Assembly (NCBI GenBank): GCA_016861105.1 | Contig: BOKS01000008.1 | Location: 62,001 to 126,000, forward strand | Reading direction: 5' to 3' | Source of the DNA: Betaproteobacteria bacterium | GTDB lineage: Bacteria; Pseudomonadota; Gammaproteobacteria; Burkholderiales; Casimicrobiaceae | Length of the DNA stretch: 64,000 nt | Shown: positions 47,591 to 55,370 of the stretch, one piece after another | Layout of the letters: the number at the start of each line of letters is the position of its first letter | Numbering within the stretch: position 1 is the first letter of the stretch | Notes under the pieces: generated by a model | Databases searched by the model: none | What the model saw: only the letters and a program-made list of their open reading frames with translations | What the model was told of the DNA's origin: nothing | Position numbers and translations under genes: made by a program

Positions 47591-47878
47591 ATGCCCGCCT
47601 ACATCGTCGCCAACGTCGACGTCACCGACCCCGAGGCCTACGCCGACTACCGCAAGGGCGTCGCCGCGAGCCTCGAGCCCTACGGCGGCCGGTTCCTCGC
47701 GCGCGGCGGCCGCGCCGAGGCGCTGGAGGGCTCGTACGCGGCCAAGCGCGTCGTGATCATCGCGTTTCCCGACTACGACCGCGCGAAGGCGTGGTGGGAC
47801 TCGCCGGGCTACCGCGACCTGCGCGACCTGCGTCAGCGCGCCTCGCGCGGCGACCTTCTCGTCGTCGAAGGCGTCTGA
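47591..47878 (+). CDS. DUF1330 family protein
   Basis: A 95-residue dimeric ferredoxin-like (alpha-beta barrel) protein of the DUF1330 family: PAYIVANVDVTDPEAYADYRK, YGGRFLARGG and PDYDRAKAWWDSPGY. Function unknown; related to monooxygenase-type small domains. It diverges from lexA and its 3' end overlaps the AI-2E-type gene by 46 bases (convergent). Possible -10 TAAAGT at 47556-47561. Cytoplasmic. Confidence 0.9.
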   Translation: MPAYIVANVDVTDPEAYADYRKGVAASLEPYGGRFLARGGRAEALEGSYAAKRVVIIAFPDYDRAKAWWDSPGYRDLRDLRQRASRGDLLVVEGV

Positions 47879-48975
47879 CGGCCGCGCGGCGGATCGGCCG
47901 CGGCGCCGTCGGCAGCCTCGTCGGGCGCATCGGCGGCCATCCGCCGCTGCCAGATGTCGAGCAGCGCCAGCGCGACCGCGAGGATCAGCGGTCCGAGCAC
48001 GACGCCGGTCGCGCCGAACGCGAACAGCCCGCCGAGCACCGCCACGAACGCCGGCACCGCGTGGATGCGCATGCGCCCGCGCACGAGCAGCGGGTAGAGG
48101 AGGTTGTCGACGAGGCCGATGACCGCGACCCCGAACGCGACCAGCAGCAGCGCCTTGTCCCACTCGCCGCCGAGCGCCAGGAAGCCGGCAGCGGGCAGCC
48201 ACACCAGCGCGGTGCCGAGCAGCGGCAGCATGGCGAGCACGCCCATCACCACGCCCCACAGCAGCGGCGAGGGGAGGCCGAGGCCCCAGAAGACGAGGCC
48301 GCCGAGCGTGCCCTGCACGACGGCGACGACCAGCGAGCCGAACACCAGCGCCGTGATCGTGTCGCGCACGCGCGCGCGCACCCGCTCGGACTCGCGGGGC
48401 GCGAGCGGCAGCAGCCGGCCGACGCCGTGCAGGATCCGCGCCTTGTCGCGCAGGAAGAAGAAGAGCAGGAACAGCATGACCGTCGCGGCGAGCGCGGTGT
48501 CCACGAGGCGCTCGAGCGTTCCGCCGACGCCGGCGGCGACCTGCGTGCCGGCCTTCTCAGCCGCCGCCTCGAGGTCGACTTCGCGCTCGACCCACTCGCG
48601 CACGGCGGCGGCGCGCGGGAAGCGGTCGGCCAGCGCCTTCCAGCGCTCGCCCGCGACGAGGTCGCGCAGCGTGGCCGCGCTCGCGATCGCCTCGGCGCCG
48701 GCCTGCCGGACGACGAAGGTCGCCGGCAGCGCGATCGCCACCGTCACCGCCACGACGGCCGCCGCGGCGGCGAGCGACGGCCAGCGGACGCGCCGGGCGA
48801 TCGCCTCGTGCAGCGGGTGCGCGACGACGGCCAGCACGAGCGCCCAGGTCATCGGTGCGACGAAGGGCTGCAGCAGGCGCCAGCACAGGTACGCGGCGAG
48901 CGCCGACACGAGCGCCAGCACGGCGAGCCGCACGTGCTCGCGCGCCGGATGGAATTCGGGAGGGGGCGTGGCCAT
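47833..48975 (-). CDS. AI-2E transporter family (PerM/UPF0118) membrane protein
   Basis: A 380-residue inner-membrane protein with about eight membrane segments: pairs near 20-55 and 65-90, then a long soluble loop and a C-terminal bundle from 165 on. Family core: LFFFLRDKARILHGV, VVAVVQGTLGGLVFWGLGLPSPLLWGVVMG, LPLLGTALVWLPA and LVDNLLYPLLVRGRM. TqsA-like proteins export AI-2; others are Na+/H+ antiporters. ATG 48975 is chosen over one at 49005. The 3' end overlaps the convergent DUF1330 gene. Ligand unknown. Confidence 0.9.
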   Translation of the reverse strand: MATPPPEFHPAREHVRLAVLALVSALAAYLCWRLLQPFVAPMTWALVLAVVAHPLHEAIARRVRWPSLAAAAAVVAVTVAIALPATFVVRQAGAEAIASAATLRDLVAGERWKALADRFPRAAAVREWVEREVDLEAAAEKAGTQVAAGVGGTLERLVDTALAATVMLFLLFFFLRDKARILHGVGRLLPLAPRESERVRARVRDTITALVFGSLVVAVVQGTLGGLVFWGLGLPSPLLWGVVMGVLAMLPLLGTALVWLPAAGFLALGGEWDKALLLVAFGVAVIGLVDNLLYPLLVRGRMRIHAVPAFVAVLGGLFAFGATGVVLGPLILAVALALLDIWQRRMAADAPDEAADGAAADPPRGRQTPSTTRRSPREAR

Positions 48976-49091
48976 CGCAGAGGCGGGACGTCGGACCCGT
49001 CGCACGAGGCAAGCGTCGTGCCACGCTGCACGATCCGCGGATTGCTGCTAACGTCGTGCGGAACGGGCATGCGGCGCGGCGAGGGAGGGAC

Positions 49092-49565
49092 GTGACGACG
49101 GGGGCGACGACGGTGGAGGCCTACCTCGCGGCACTGGCTGCGGAGCGGCGCGAGGCGGTGGTGCCGGTGCGCGCCTTCGTTGGGCGGGCGCTGCCGGCGG
49201 GATTCCGCGAGACCATGTCCTTCGGGATGATCGCTTGGGAAGTTCCGCTCGCGCGTGAGCCGCGGACCTACAACGGGAAGGCGCTGATGCGGGCAGGCCT
49301 CGAGGCACGCGAGCGCCACTGCACCCTCCAGCTGTCCCGCGTCTACCAAAATCCGCAGGCGCTGGCGCTGCTGGGCGAGGGCGCGCGGCGTGAAGGCAAG
49401 ACGCTCGACATGGGCAAGGGCTGCGTGGGCTTCCGCGCTCCCGAGGCGTTGCCGCTCGGCACGCTGCTGTCCGGGCTGCCGGTCGACGCGTTCGTCGCGG
49501 GCCAGGAGCGTTCCCGCGCCGCGGCGGTGCGGCGGCCTGCCGGCGGTGCCGGGGCGCGGCGATGA
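49092..49565 (+). CDS. DUF1801 family protein
   Basis: A 157-residue YdhG-like/DUF1801 protein: VEAYLAALAAERREAVVPVRAFV, then GFRETMSFGMIAWEVPLA and a closing MGKGCVGFRAPEALPLGTL. These fold like the iron-chaperone frataxin-like group; function unknown. The GTG at 49092 is preceded by GAGGGAGGGA, which decides the start. Its stop overlaps the next ATG by four bases (ATGA). Confidence 0.85.
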   Translation: MTTGATTVEAYLAALAAERREAVVPVRAFVGRALPAGFRETMSFGMIAWEVPLAREPRTYNGKALMRAGLEARERHCTLQLSRVYQNPQALALLGEGARREGKTLDMGKGCVGFRAPEALPLGTLLSGLPVDAFVAGQERSRAAAVRRPAGGAGARR

Positions 49566-50038
49566 AGGACGCCGCCGCCGCCGGTGCGGCCGAGGTGGTC
49601 GCGCGCACGCGCACGACTTCGCTCGGCACGCTGCACGACGGGGCGCCCAGCGTGACGCTGGCGCCGTTCGCCGTGGTGCGCGAGCCCTTGGCGTTCGTGG
49701 TCCTGGTCTCGGGTCTCGCGTCGCACACCCGCGACATGCTCGCCGACCCGCGCGTCGCGCTGCTGGTCGCCGACGCCGAGGCCGGCGCGGCGGCGCCGCA
49801 CGCCGTGCCGCGCGTCGCCATCCGCGGGACCGCGGCGCCGCTCGACGCGCCGCACCCGCGCTACGCCGCCGCCCGCGCCGCGTACGAGCGGCGCTTTCCC
49901 GACATGGCCGGGCTGTTCGGCCTCGGCGACTTCCGGCTGTTCGCGATCGCGCCGGCCGAGGTGCGCGTCGTGCTCGGCTTCGCGCAGGCCGCCTCGCTGA
50001 CCCCGGCGACGCTCGCGGCCGCGCTCGCGCGCGACTGA
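49562..50038 (+). CDS. HugZ-type pyridoxamine 5'-phosphate oxidase-fold protein
   Basis: A 158-residue single-domain split-beta-barrel FMN/haem-binding protein of the HugZ/PNPOx-like group: RTTSLGTLHDGAPSVTLAPFAVV, LVSGLASHTRDMLADPRVALLV and RFPDMAGLFGLGDFRLFAI. It lacks the second DUF2470 domain of full HugZ. Likely binds flavin or haem. Its start lies within the stop of the DUF1801 gene (ATGA overlap), so they are coupled. Confidence 0.85.
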   Translation: MKDAAAAGAAEVVARTRTTSLGTLHDGAPSVTLAPFAVVREPLAFVVLVSGLASHTRDMLADPRVALLVADAEAGAAAPHAVPRVAIRGTAAPLDAPHPRYAAARAAYERRFPDMAGLFGLGDFRLFAIAPAEVRVVLGFAQAASLTPATLAAALARD

Positions 50039-50189
50039 CCGACCGCGTGCCACTGGCACTTAGGTGCCATGTGGCGCGCGCGCCGACCGTCCATCGTCCG
50101 GAGCGCGTTTCCGTCGCCGTTCACTTGCGGTCGCCGTGCGGCGATGCGATAAGCAGGAGGACGGCAGCGCAATGCGAAAGGAGCGCGCG

Positions 50190-50525
50190 ATGGGCGGGGC
50201 GGTGCGTAGCGCGGGGTTCGGACGGATCGGCGGCGAGGTGCGGCCGTCGCTCTATACGCCCGTCCACCTGCCGACGAGCCCGTGGCCCGACGGGCGGCCG
50301 CCCGCGTCGGCAACGCGCCGGCCGGCGGTGCGCGCGGACGTCGCGATCGGCGTCGCGATCGCAGCGGCGGTGCTGCTCGCCGTCGCCGTCGGCGCCGTGG
50401 TGACGAAGCAGCGCCCGGTCGACGTCGTCCCGGTCGACACCGCGAGCGACGAGGCGCCCGTGCTCGACGCCGAAGCCGATCGCCTCAACCGCTCGGCCTT
50501 CGGCACGCAACGGCTGCGCAGCTGA
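50190..50525 (+). CDS. Small single-pass membrane protein, unknown
   Basis: A 111-residue product with one hydrophobic helix (about 55-75, VAIGVAIAAAVLLAVAVGAVV) and Pro/Arg-rich N-terminal region. AAAGGAG at 50178-50184 supports the ATG at 50190 over one at 50172. No family is recognised. A strong intrinsic terminator follows 31 bases after its stop, supporting a real transcription unit. Confidence 0.6.
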   Translation: MGGAVRSAGFGRIGGEVRPSLYTPVHLPTSPWPDGRPPASATRRPAVRADVAIGVAIAAAVLLAVAVGAVVTKQRPVDVVPVDTASDEAPVLDAEADRLNRSAFGTQRLRS

Positions 50526-50556
50526 AAAGGCGCACCCGGCTGTCCGGTACAGAAGC

Positions 50557-50588
50557 GCGGGGCCCTGAACGGGCCCCGCGGCCTTTTT
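50557..50588 (+). terminator. Rho-independent terminator
   Basis: A perfect 9-bp stem GCGGGGCCC (50557-50565) / GGGCCCCGC (50571-50579), loop TGAAC, followed by GGCC and five T (50584-50588). It terminates the plus-strand membrane protein gene. On the minus strand no U-tract is formed. Confidence 0.9.
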
Positions 50589-50606
50589 GGGACGGCGCCG
50601 CGCGCC

Positions 50607-51653
50607 CTACGCCGGCACGCAGGCGATCGTGCCGAACGGACCCCACCCCTCCGACACCCACCCCTGGTTCAGCATCTGCTGGCGCGTCTGGAGGCTCGTG
50701 GTGTAGCGGTGGTTCGGCGCGCCGCTGAGGCCGCTGTTGTACAGGCGGTAGAGCGGCTGGCGGCCCGCGGCGCAGTTGCCGTTGGTGTCCGGGTACTCGG
50801 CAAAGAACGCGATCGCCTCGAACTGCCAGTCGCGGTTCGCGCGCACCGTGGTGCATTCGTCCGCGAAAGGCGTGTAGAAGTGCGAGCTCTTCGGCGCGAA
50901 CGACGTGCTGAAGAACCGGCACACGCCCGCCATGCCGCCCGCGTCGGCCGTCCAGACGGGGAAGGACTGCCCGGTGCGCGCCCAGCCCTGGAACGCGCCG
51001 GCGTCGAGCAGCTGGATCTCGTTGCCGAACGACGTCACGAAGTAGTGGCCGAAGCCGGCGTGGTAGTACTCGACCGCCTCGGCGCGGGGCGCCGGCGCCG
51101 GCCCCGCGTCGTAGATCGCCCCGTTGACGACCTCCACGCGGTTGGTGAACGACACGACGTCGTCGAGGCAGAAGCCCGAGGCCGTCGTGCACGTGGCCGG
51201 CTCGTACTCGAACGCGCCCATGTGGATGAAGAAGATGCCGTCCGGCGGGGCGAGGTAGTCGACCGTGCGCGACAGCGGGCCGAACATGAAGCCGGGCTGC
51301 AGCGTGCCCAGGTCGGTCGACGCGACGGTCCAGTAGACGCCCGCCGTCGGGTCCGGCGACTGCGTCACGAACAGCGCGACGCGCACCGTGCCCGAGACGT
51401 TCGTCGTGCTCTCGTTGACCACCGAGCCGACGTCCAGCCGGACCGGTCCCGTGACCGACTGGAACTGGTAGCCGGCGTCGTCGCCCAGCGCCAGCGCGCC
51501 GCCGATGTTGTACGCCTTCGGGCGCGCGTCCGCGCCCTTGGGGACGACGGTGACGGTCTGCCCGGGCGCGGTCGCGGCGGCCGCGGAGACGGCGAACAGG
51601 GCGGCGGCGGCGAGCGTGAACGCCCTTCCACCGAGCGAGACGGCTGCGTGCAT
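50607..51653 (-). CDS. Secreted protein with C-terminal DUF5648 domain
   Basis: A 348-residue exported protein: signal peptide (hydrophobic 10-27, AAAA region), a middle beta-rich part (about 30-190, including IGGALALGDDAGYQF) and a C-terminal DUF5648 domain (about 195-348: VEYYHAGFGHYFVTSF, HFYTPFADEC, LYRLYNSG, NHRYTTSLQTRQQMLNQGWV). DUF5648 often ends surface or secreted proteins. Function unknown; single gene after a terminator. Confidence 0.85.
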   Translation of the reverse strand: MHAAVSLGGRAFTLAAAALFAVSAAAATAPGQTVTVVPKGADARPKAYNIGGALALGDDAGYQFQSVTGPVRLDVGSVVNESTTNVSGTVRVALFVTQSPDPTAGVYWTVASTDLGTLQPGFMFGPLSRTVDYLAPPDGIFFIHMGAFEYEPATCTTASGFCLDDVVSFTNRVEVVNGAIYDAGPAPAPRAEAVEYYHAGFGHYFVTSFGNEIQLLDAGAFQGWARTGQSFPVWTADAGGMAGVCRFFSTSFAPKSSHFYTPFADECTTVRANRDWQFEAIAFFAEYPDTNGNCAAGRQPLYRLYNSGLSGAPNHRYTTSLQTRQQMLNQGWVSEGWGPFGTIACVPA

Positions 51654-51797
51654 GGCGGACCTCCGGGATCGATGCGGGACGGCGTGTCCGCATCGTTGCC
51701 CGGCTGCGGCGCCACGCGTATCGGCGGGCGCCCGCGCCGCGCGTAGGAAGCGCCCCCCGCGCGCGGTCGGACGCCGGCCCCGGCGGCGTCCGCGGCG

Positions 51798-52673
51798 TCA
51801 GTAGCCGCGTCCCCAGTACTCGCAGAAGCGCTCGACGTTGCGGGCGAGGAACAGGCTGTACGCGCCCCAGCTCTCGTACTTCGGCAGGCGCACCGCGGCC
51901 ATGGCCTCGTCGTTGAGGCACTTGCCCTCGGCCGCGAGCTGCCGCGCCGCCTCCGACACGTCGTTCATGTACGCCTTCAGCGCGCGCACGTCGTCCTTGG
52001 TCCCGAGGCGCCCGCCGGGTCCCGGGTGGCCGGGGATCATGCGGTCCCAGTCCAGCGCGAGCACGCGGTCGAGCCCGTCGAACCAGTCGGGGAGGAAGCC
52101 GTCGGGCAGGTCGCGGAACAGCACGGCCTGCAGCGGGATCCAGTCGACAGTGAACACGATGCGCTCCTTCGGCAGCAGCATCACCAGCGAGTTGTCCGAG
52201 TGGTTGCGGCCCACCCACAGGAGGTCGAGCCGCGTGCCGCCCAGCTCGATGGTGCTGCGCTCGTCGACCAGCTGGTCCGGCAGCACGATCTCGGGATTGC
52301 GCAGCGCCGCGAGGTGCCGGTGCGCGTTGCGGTGCGCGACGAACGTCGCGCCCGCATCCTTGAACGGCTTGCCGCCCGCGATGTGGTCGTAGTGGTGGTG
52401 GCTGTACACGACGTACTTCACCGGCGCGGACGTGATCCGGCGGATCTCGGCGAGGTAGGTCTCGCCCCCCTTCTTGTCGACGAAGCCGAGCGGGTCGGTG
52501 GCGATGACGCCGTCCGGGGTGACGACGAACATCGCCTGGTGGCCCAGCATGCGGAATACGTACACGTTGTCCGCGACCTTCGTGGTGGCGAAGCGCGGCG
52601 GCGCGGCGGCCGGCTGCGCGAGCGTGGCGGGTGCGGCGAAGGCGAGTGCGGCGAGGAGTGCGGCAATGCGCAT
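51798..52673 (-). CDS. Exported metallo-beta-lactamase-fold hydrolase
   Basis: A 291-residue protein with a signal peptide (cleavage near TLAQP, residue 20) and a zinc motif HHHYDH (92-97) plus GRNHSDNS, TVDWIPLQ and GHPGPGG. It resembles the MBL proteins found with quinoprotein dehydrogenases but is distinct from the one at 10916. Substrate unknown. Same strand as the DUF5648 gene but 144 bases apart, with no clear signal between. Confidence 0.86.
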   Translation of the reverse strand: MRIAALLAALAFAAPATLAQPAAAPPRFATTKVADNVYVFRMLGHQAMFVVTPDGVIATDPLGFVDKKGGETYLAEIRRITSAPVKYVVYSHHHYDHIAGGKPFKDAGATFVAHRNAHRHLAALRNPEIVLPDQLVDERSTIELGGTRLDLLWVGRNHSDNSLVMLLPKERIVFTVDWIPLQAVLFRDLPDGFLPDWFDGLDRVLALDWDRMIPGHPGPGGRLGTKDDVRALKAYMNDVSEAARQLAAEGKCLNDEAMAAVRLPKYESWGAYSLFLARNVERFCEYWGRGY

Positions 52674-52744
52674 GGCGGGTCCCTTGGTGGAGGAGGCGGG
52701 GCGGGGCGCCCCGCGTCGTCAACAGTGCGGCGGCGGCGTTTGTT

Positions 52745-53371
52745 TCACGGGCGCGCGGCCGGCGCGCGCGCGACCACGTCCAGCAGCGCCGACAGTCCCG
52801 CGTGGCCGCTGCCTTCGGCCAGTTCCGCGTCGTAGGCCGCCAGCAGCTCGATCGTCCACCCGGCGAACGTCGCCTCGGCCCATGCCTGCGTGTACATGTG
52901 CTCGCGGCGGCCGGGGCCGCCGGTGCCGTAGTCGACCTGCTCGGGGCGGTAGCCCTCGACCAGCATCAGGCCGCCGGGCGCCACGGCCGCCTTCATCGCC
53001 GCGAACGCCTGCTCGCGCTGCGCCGGATCGAGGAACTGGATGAACACGACGACCACGGCGTCGAAGGTTCCGTCCCACGGCTGCGCCAGCAGGTCGCCTT
53101 CGCCGTGATGCACGACGACGCCGCGCTCGCGGGCGAGCGCGCGCGCCTTGGCGACCGCCACCGGCGAGAGGTCGAATGCCGTCACGTCGTGGCCGAGGCC
53201 GGCCAGGTGGACGCTGTTGCGGCCCTCGCCGTCGGCCACGCACAGCACGCGCGCGCGCGGACGGATGCGCCACGCCTCGCGCGCCAGGAAGGCGTTGGGC
53301 GCGGTGCCGAACAGGTAGCCGGGCCGCGCGAAGCGCTCGTCCCACGTGCCCTTCGGGTTGGCGAAGCCCAT
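52745..53371 (-). CDS. Class I SAM-dependent methyltransferase, TehB-like
   Basis: A 208-residue methyltransferase: WDERFARPGYLFGTAPNAFL (TehB/TPMT-like opening), SAM motif VLCVADGEGRNSVHLA, the acidic residue in TAFDLSPVAVAKA and the post-I motif FDAVVVVFIQFLDP. Members methylate tellurite, thiols or small metabolites. The start at 53371 (MGFANPKG) is chosen because it opens the family domain. It is divergent from the alcohol dehydrogenase gene, 108 bases apart. Cytoplasmic. Confidence 0.9.
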   Translation of the reverse strand: MGFANPKGTWDERFARPGYLFGTAPNAFLAREAWRIRPRARVLCVADGEGRNSVHLAGLGHDVTAFDLSPVAVAKARALARERGVVVHHGEGDLLAQPWDGTFDAVVVVFIQFLDPAQREQAFAAMKAAVAPGGLMLVEGYRPEQVDYGTGGPGRREHMYTQAWAEATFAGWTIELLAAYDAELAEGSGHAGLSALLDVVARAPAARP

Positions 53372-53479
53372 CGCCGCGGTCGTTGAAGAAAACCGGCATG
53401 GTAACGCGGCGGCCGCGCCGCCGTGCCGGGCACGCTTTGCTGGCATCATGCCGCGTGAAAACGGCGAGCGGGAGCGGGC

Positions 53480-54499
53480 ATGGCGAGAATGCGCGCGATG
53501 GTGTGCGAGGCGGCCGGGCGGCCGCTGGCCGCGCGCGAACGCGAGCGTCCGCAGCCGCGGCAAGGCGAGGTCCTCGTCGCGGTCTCGGCGTGCGGCGTCT
53601 GCCGCACCGACCTGCACCTCGTCGACGGCGAGCTGCCGCAGGCGCGGCTGCCGGTCGTGCCCGGCCACGAGATCGTGGGCACCGTGGCCGCGTGCGGTGC
53701 GGGCGTGACGTCGCTCGCGCCCGGCGTGCGCGTGGGCGTGCCGTGGCTCGGCTGGACCTGCGGCCGCTGCGACGCGTGCCGGCGCGGGCTCGAGAACCTG
53801 TGTGCGGAGGCGCAGTTCACCGGGTGCACGCGCGACGGCGGCTATGCCGAATTCGCGGTGGCGGACGCGCGCTACGTGTTTCCCCTTCCCGAACGCTACG
53901 ACGATCTCGCGGCGGCGCCGCTGCTGTGCGCGGGCCTGATCGGGTACCGCGCCTACGCGATGGCGGGCGACGCGCGCACGATCGGCCTCTACGGCTTCGG
54001 CGCCGCGGCGCACCTGATCGCGCAGGTCGCGCTGCACGAGGGCCGCCGCGTGCTGGCGTTCACGCGCCCGGGCGACGCCGCCGGACAGGCCTTCGCGCGC
54101 GCGCTCGGCGTGCACTGGGCCGGCGACAGCACGGCGGCCGCGCCCGAGCCGCTCGACGCCGCGCTGCTGTTCGCGCCGGTGGGCGCGCTGGTGCCGGCCG
54201 CGCTCGCGGCCGTGCGCCCCGGCGGGCTCGTCGTCTGCGCGGGCATCCACATGAGCGACATCCCGGCGTTCGCCTACCGGCTGCTGTGGGAGGAGCGCAG
54301 CGTGCGCTCCGTCGCCAACCTGACGCGCGCCGACGCGCAGGCGTTCCTCGCGCTGGCGGGGCGCGTCCCGCTCGCCGTCCACGCCTGCGCCTATCCGCTC
54401 GCCGCGGCGAACCGTGCCCTCGACGACCTGCGCCACGGACGCGTCGAAGGTGCCGCCGTCTTGACGATGCACGGCGATCGGGCGTCGAATCGCAGCTGA
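53480..54499 (+). CDS. Zinc-dependent alcohol dehydrogenase family protein
   Basis: A 339-residue medium-chain dehydrogenase. Catalytic zinc ligands C38 region (SACGVCRTDLHLVDGE) and GHE, structural zinc cysteines in CGRCDACRRGLENLC, and a nucleotide site GLYGFGAAAHLIAQVA. It corresponds to the group known as zinc-binding alcohol dehydrogenase family 2 (with LCAGLIGYRA). Uses NAD(P) and small alcohols or aldehydes. Ends 39 bases before the phasin gene, so co-transcription is likely. Confidence 0.9.
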   Translation: MARMRAMVCEAAGRPLAARERERPQPRQGEVLVAVSACGVCRTDLHLVDGELPQARLPVVPGHEIVGTVAACGAGVTSLAPGVRVGVPWLGWTCGRCDACRRGLENLCAEAQFTGCTRDGGYAEFAVADARYVFPLPERYDDLAAAPLLCAGLIGYRAYAMAGDARTIGLYGFGAAAHLIAQVALHEGRRVLAFTRPGDAAGQAFARALGVHWAGDSTAAAPEPLDAALLFAPVGALVPAALAAVRPGGLVVCAGIHMSDIPAFAYRLLWEERSVRSVANLTRADAQAFLALAGRVPLAVHACAYPLAAANRALDDLRHGRVEGAAVLTMHGDRASNRS

Positions 54500-54538
54500 A
54501 GCCAGGGTACGACCCGTCCACCGCCCCGAGGAGCCCGC

Positions 54539-55195
54539 ATGGCCACCCGCAAGCCCGCCGCCGCCGACGTTCCGCGCAAGACCCGCCGCGCGCCGCGCAA
54601 GACCGCCGCGAAGACCGCCGCGCCGCCGCCCCCCAGGCGCGCGCCCGGCGCCGATGCGCAGATGCGCGAGCAGATGGCGCGCATGGCGAACCTGATGACG
54701 CCGGAGCAGGCGATCGAGCTGTACAAGGCCAACGCAAAGATGGCGCTCGACGTCATCAACGCCGCGATCGACAGCACGGCGCGGCTGCGCAAGCTGCAGT
54801 TCGAGGGCGAGGAGTCGGCGCGCGAGTTCCAGCGCAAGGCGGCGCGCGCCTCCGCCGAGGCGAAGGACGCGCAGTCGCTGGTCGCGATCGGCCAGGAGAC
54901 CGGCCGCGAGGCGCTCGAGAAGAGCCTCGCCTACTGGCAGGAGATGTTCGGGCTGATCGTCGAGATCCAGCAGCGGCTGTTCAGCCTGATCGAGGACCAG
55001 GCGCAGGGCATGCCCGGCTACAGGCAGGCGAAGGCGGCGATGGCGATGATGCCCGACCTCGGGCCCATGAAGAACGTCGTCGACGCGATGCAGGGCCTCG
55101 TCGGCTCGGGCGGCAATGCGTTCGCGACGATGCAGAAGATGATGAGCGACCTCGCGCAGATGGCGCAGTCGTCGATGCCCGGCGGGCGGCGCTGA
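54539..55195 (+). CDS. Phasin family protein (PHA granule-associated)
   Basis: A 218-residue protein with a Lys/Ala/Pro-rich histone-H1-like leader (1-38; PRKTRRAPRKTAAKTA) and a helical phasin domain (about 48-150; LMTPEQAIELYKANAKMALDVI and ALEKSLAYWQEMFGLIVEIQQRLF). Phasins coat polyhydroxyalkanoate granules; the basic tail resembles PhaM/PhaF-type phasins that also bind DNA. No phaC or phaZ is in the window. An AGGAGCC site precedes the ATG. Confidence 0.85.
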   Translation: MATRKPAAADVPRKTRRAPRKTAAKTAAPPPPRRAPGADAQMREQMARMANLMTPEQAIELYKANAKMALDVINAAIDSTARLRKLQFEGEESAREFQRKAARASAEAKDAQSLVAIGQETGREALEKSLAYWQEMFGLIVEIQQRLFSLIEDQAQGMPGYRQAKAAMAMMPDLGPMKNVVDAMQGLVGSGGNAFATMQKMMSDLAQMAQSSMPGGRR

Positions 55196-55337
55196 CGCAC
55201 CTCGCCCGCGGGCGCGCGCCCGCGTCGTCTCGCCGAGGGCCGGCCGGCATGCGCGCGGCCGCGCCACCGGCCGCGCGCGCGCTCCGCCCCGGCGTTGACG
55301 CACGTCATCGGCGGGGCGGCGGCGGGACGTTCTAATG

Positions 55338-55367
55338 GGGACGCCGCGCGCTGCGGCGCGGCGTCCC
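55338..55367 (+). promoter_or_regulatory. 12-bp hairpin directly before the P-type ATPase start
   Basis: A perfect 12-bp inverted repeat (55338-55349 GGGACGCCGCGC, 55356-55367) with a 6-base loop ends three bases before the ATG at 55371. It would hide any ribosome site for that start. Alternatively it is coding if the ATG at 55335 is used. Confidence 0.5.
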
Positions 55368-55370
55368 GCG

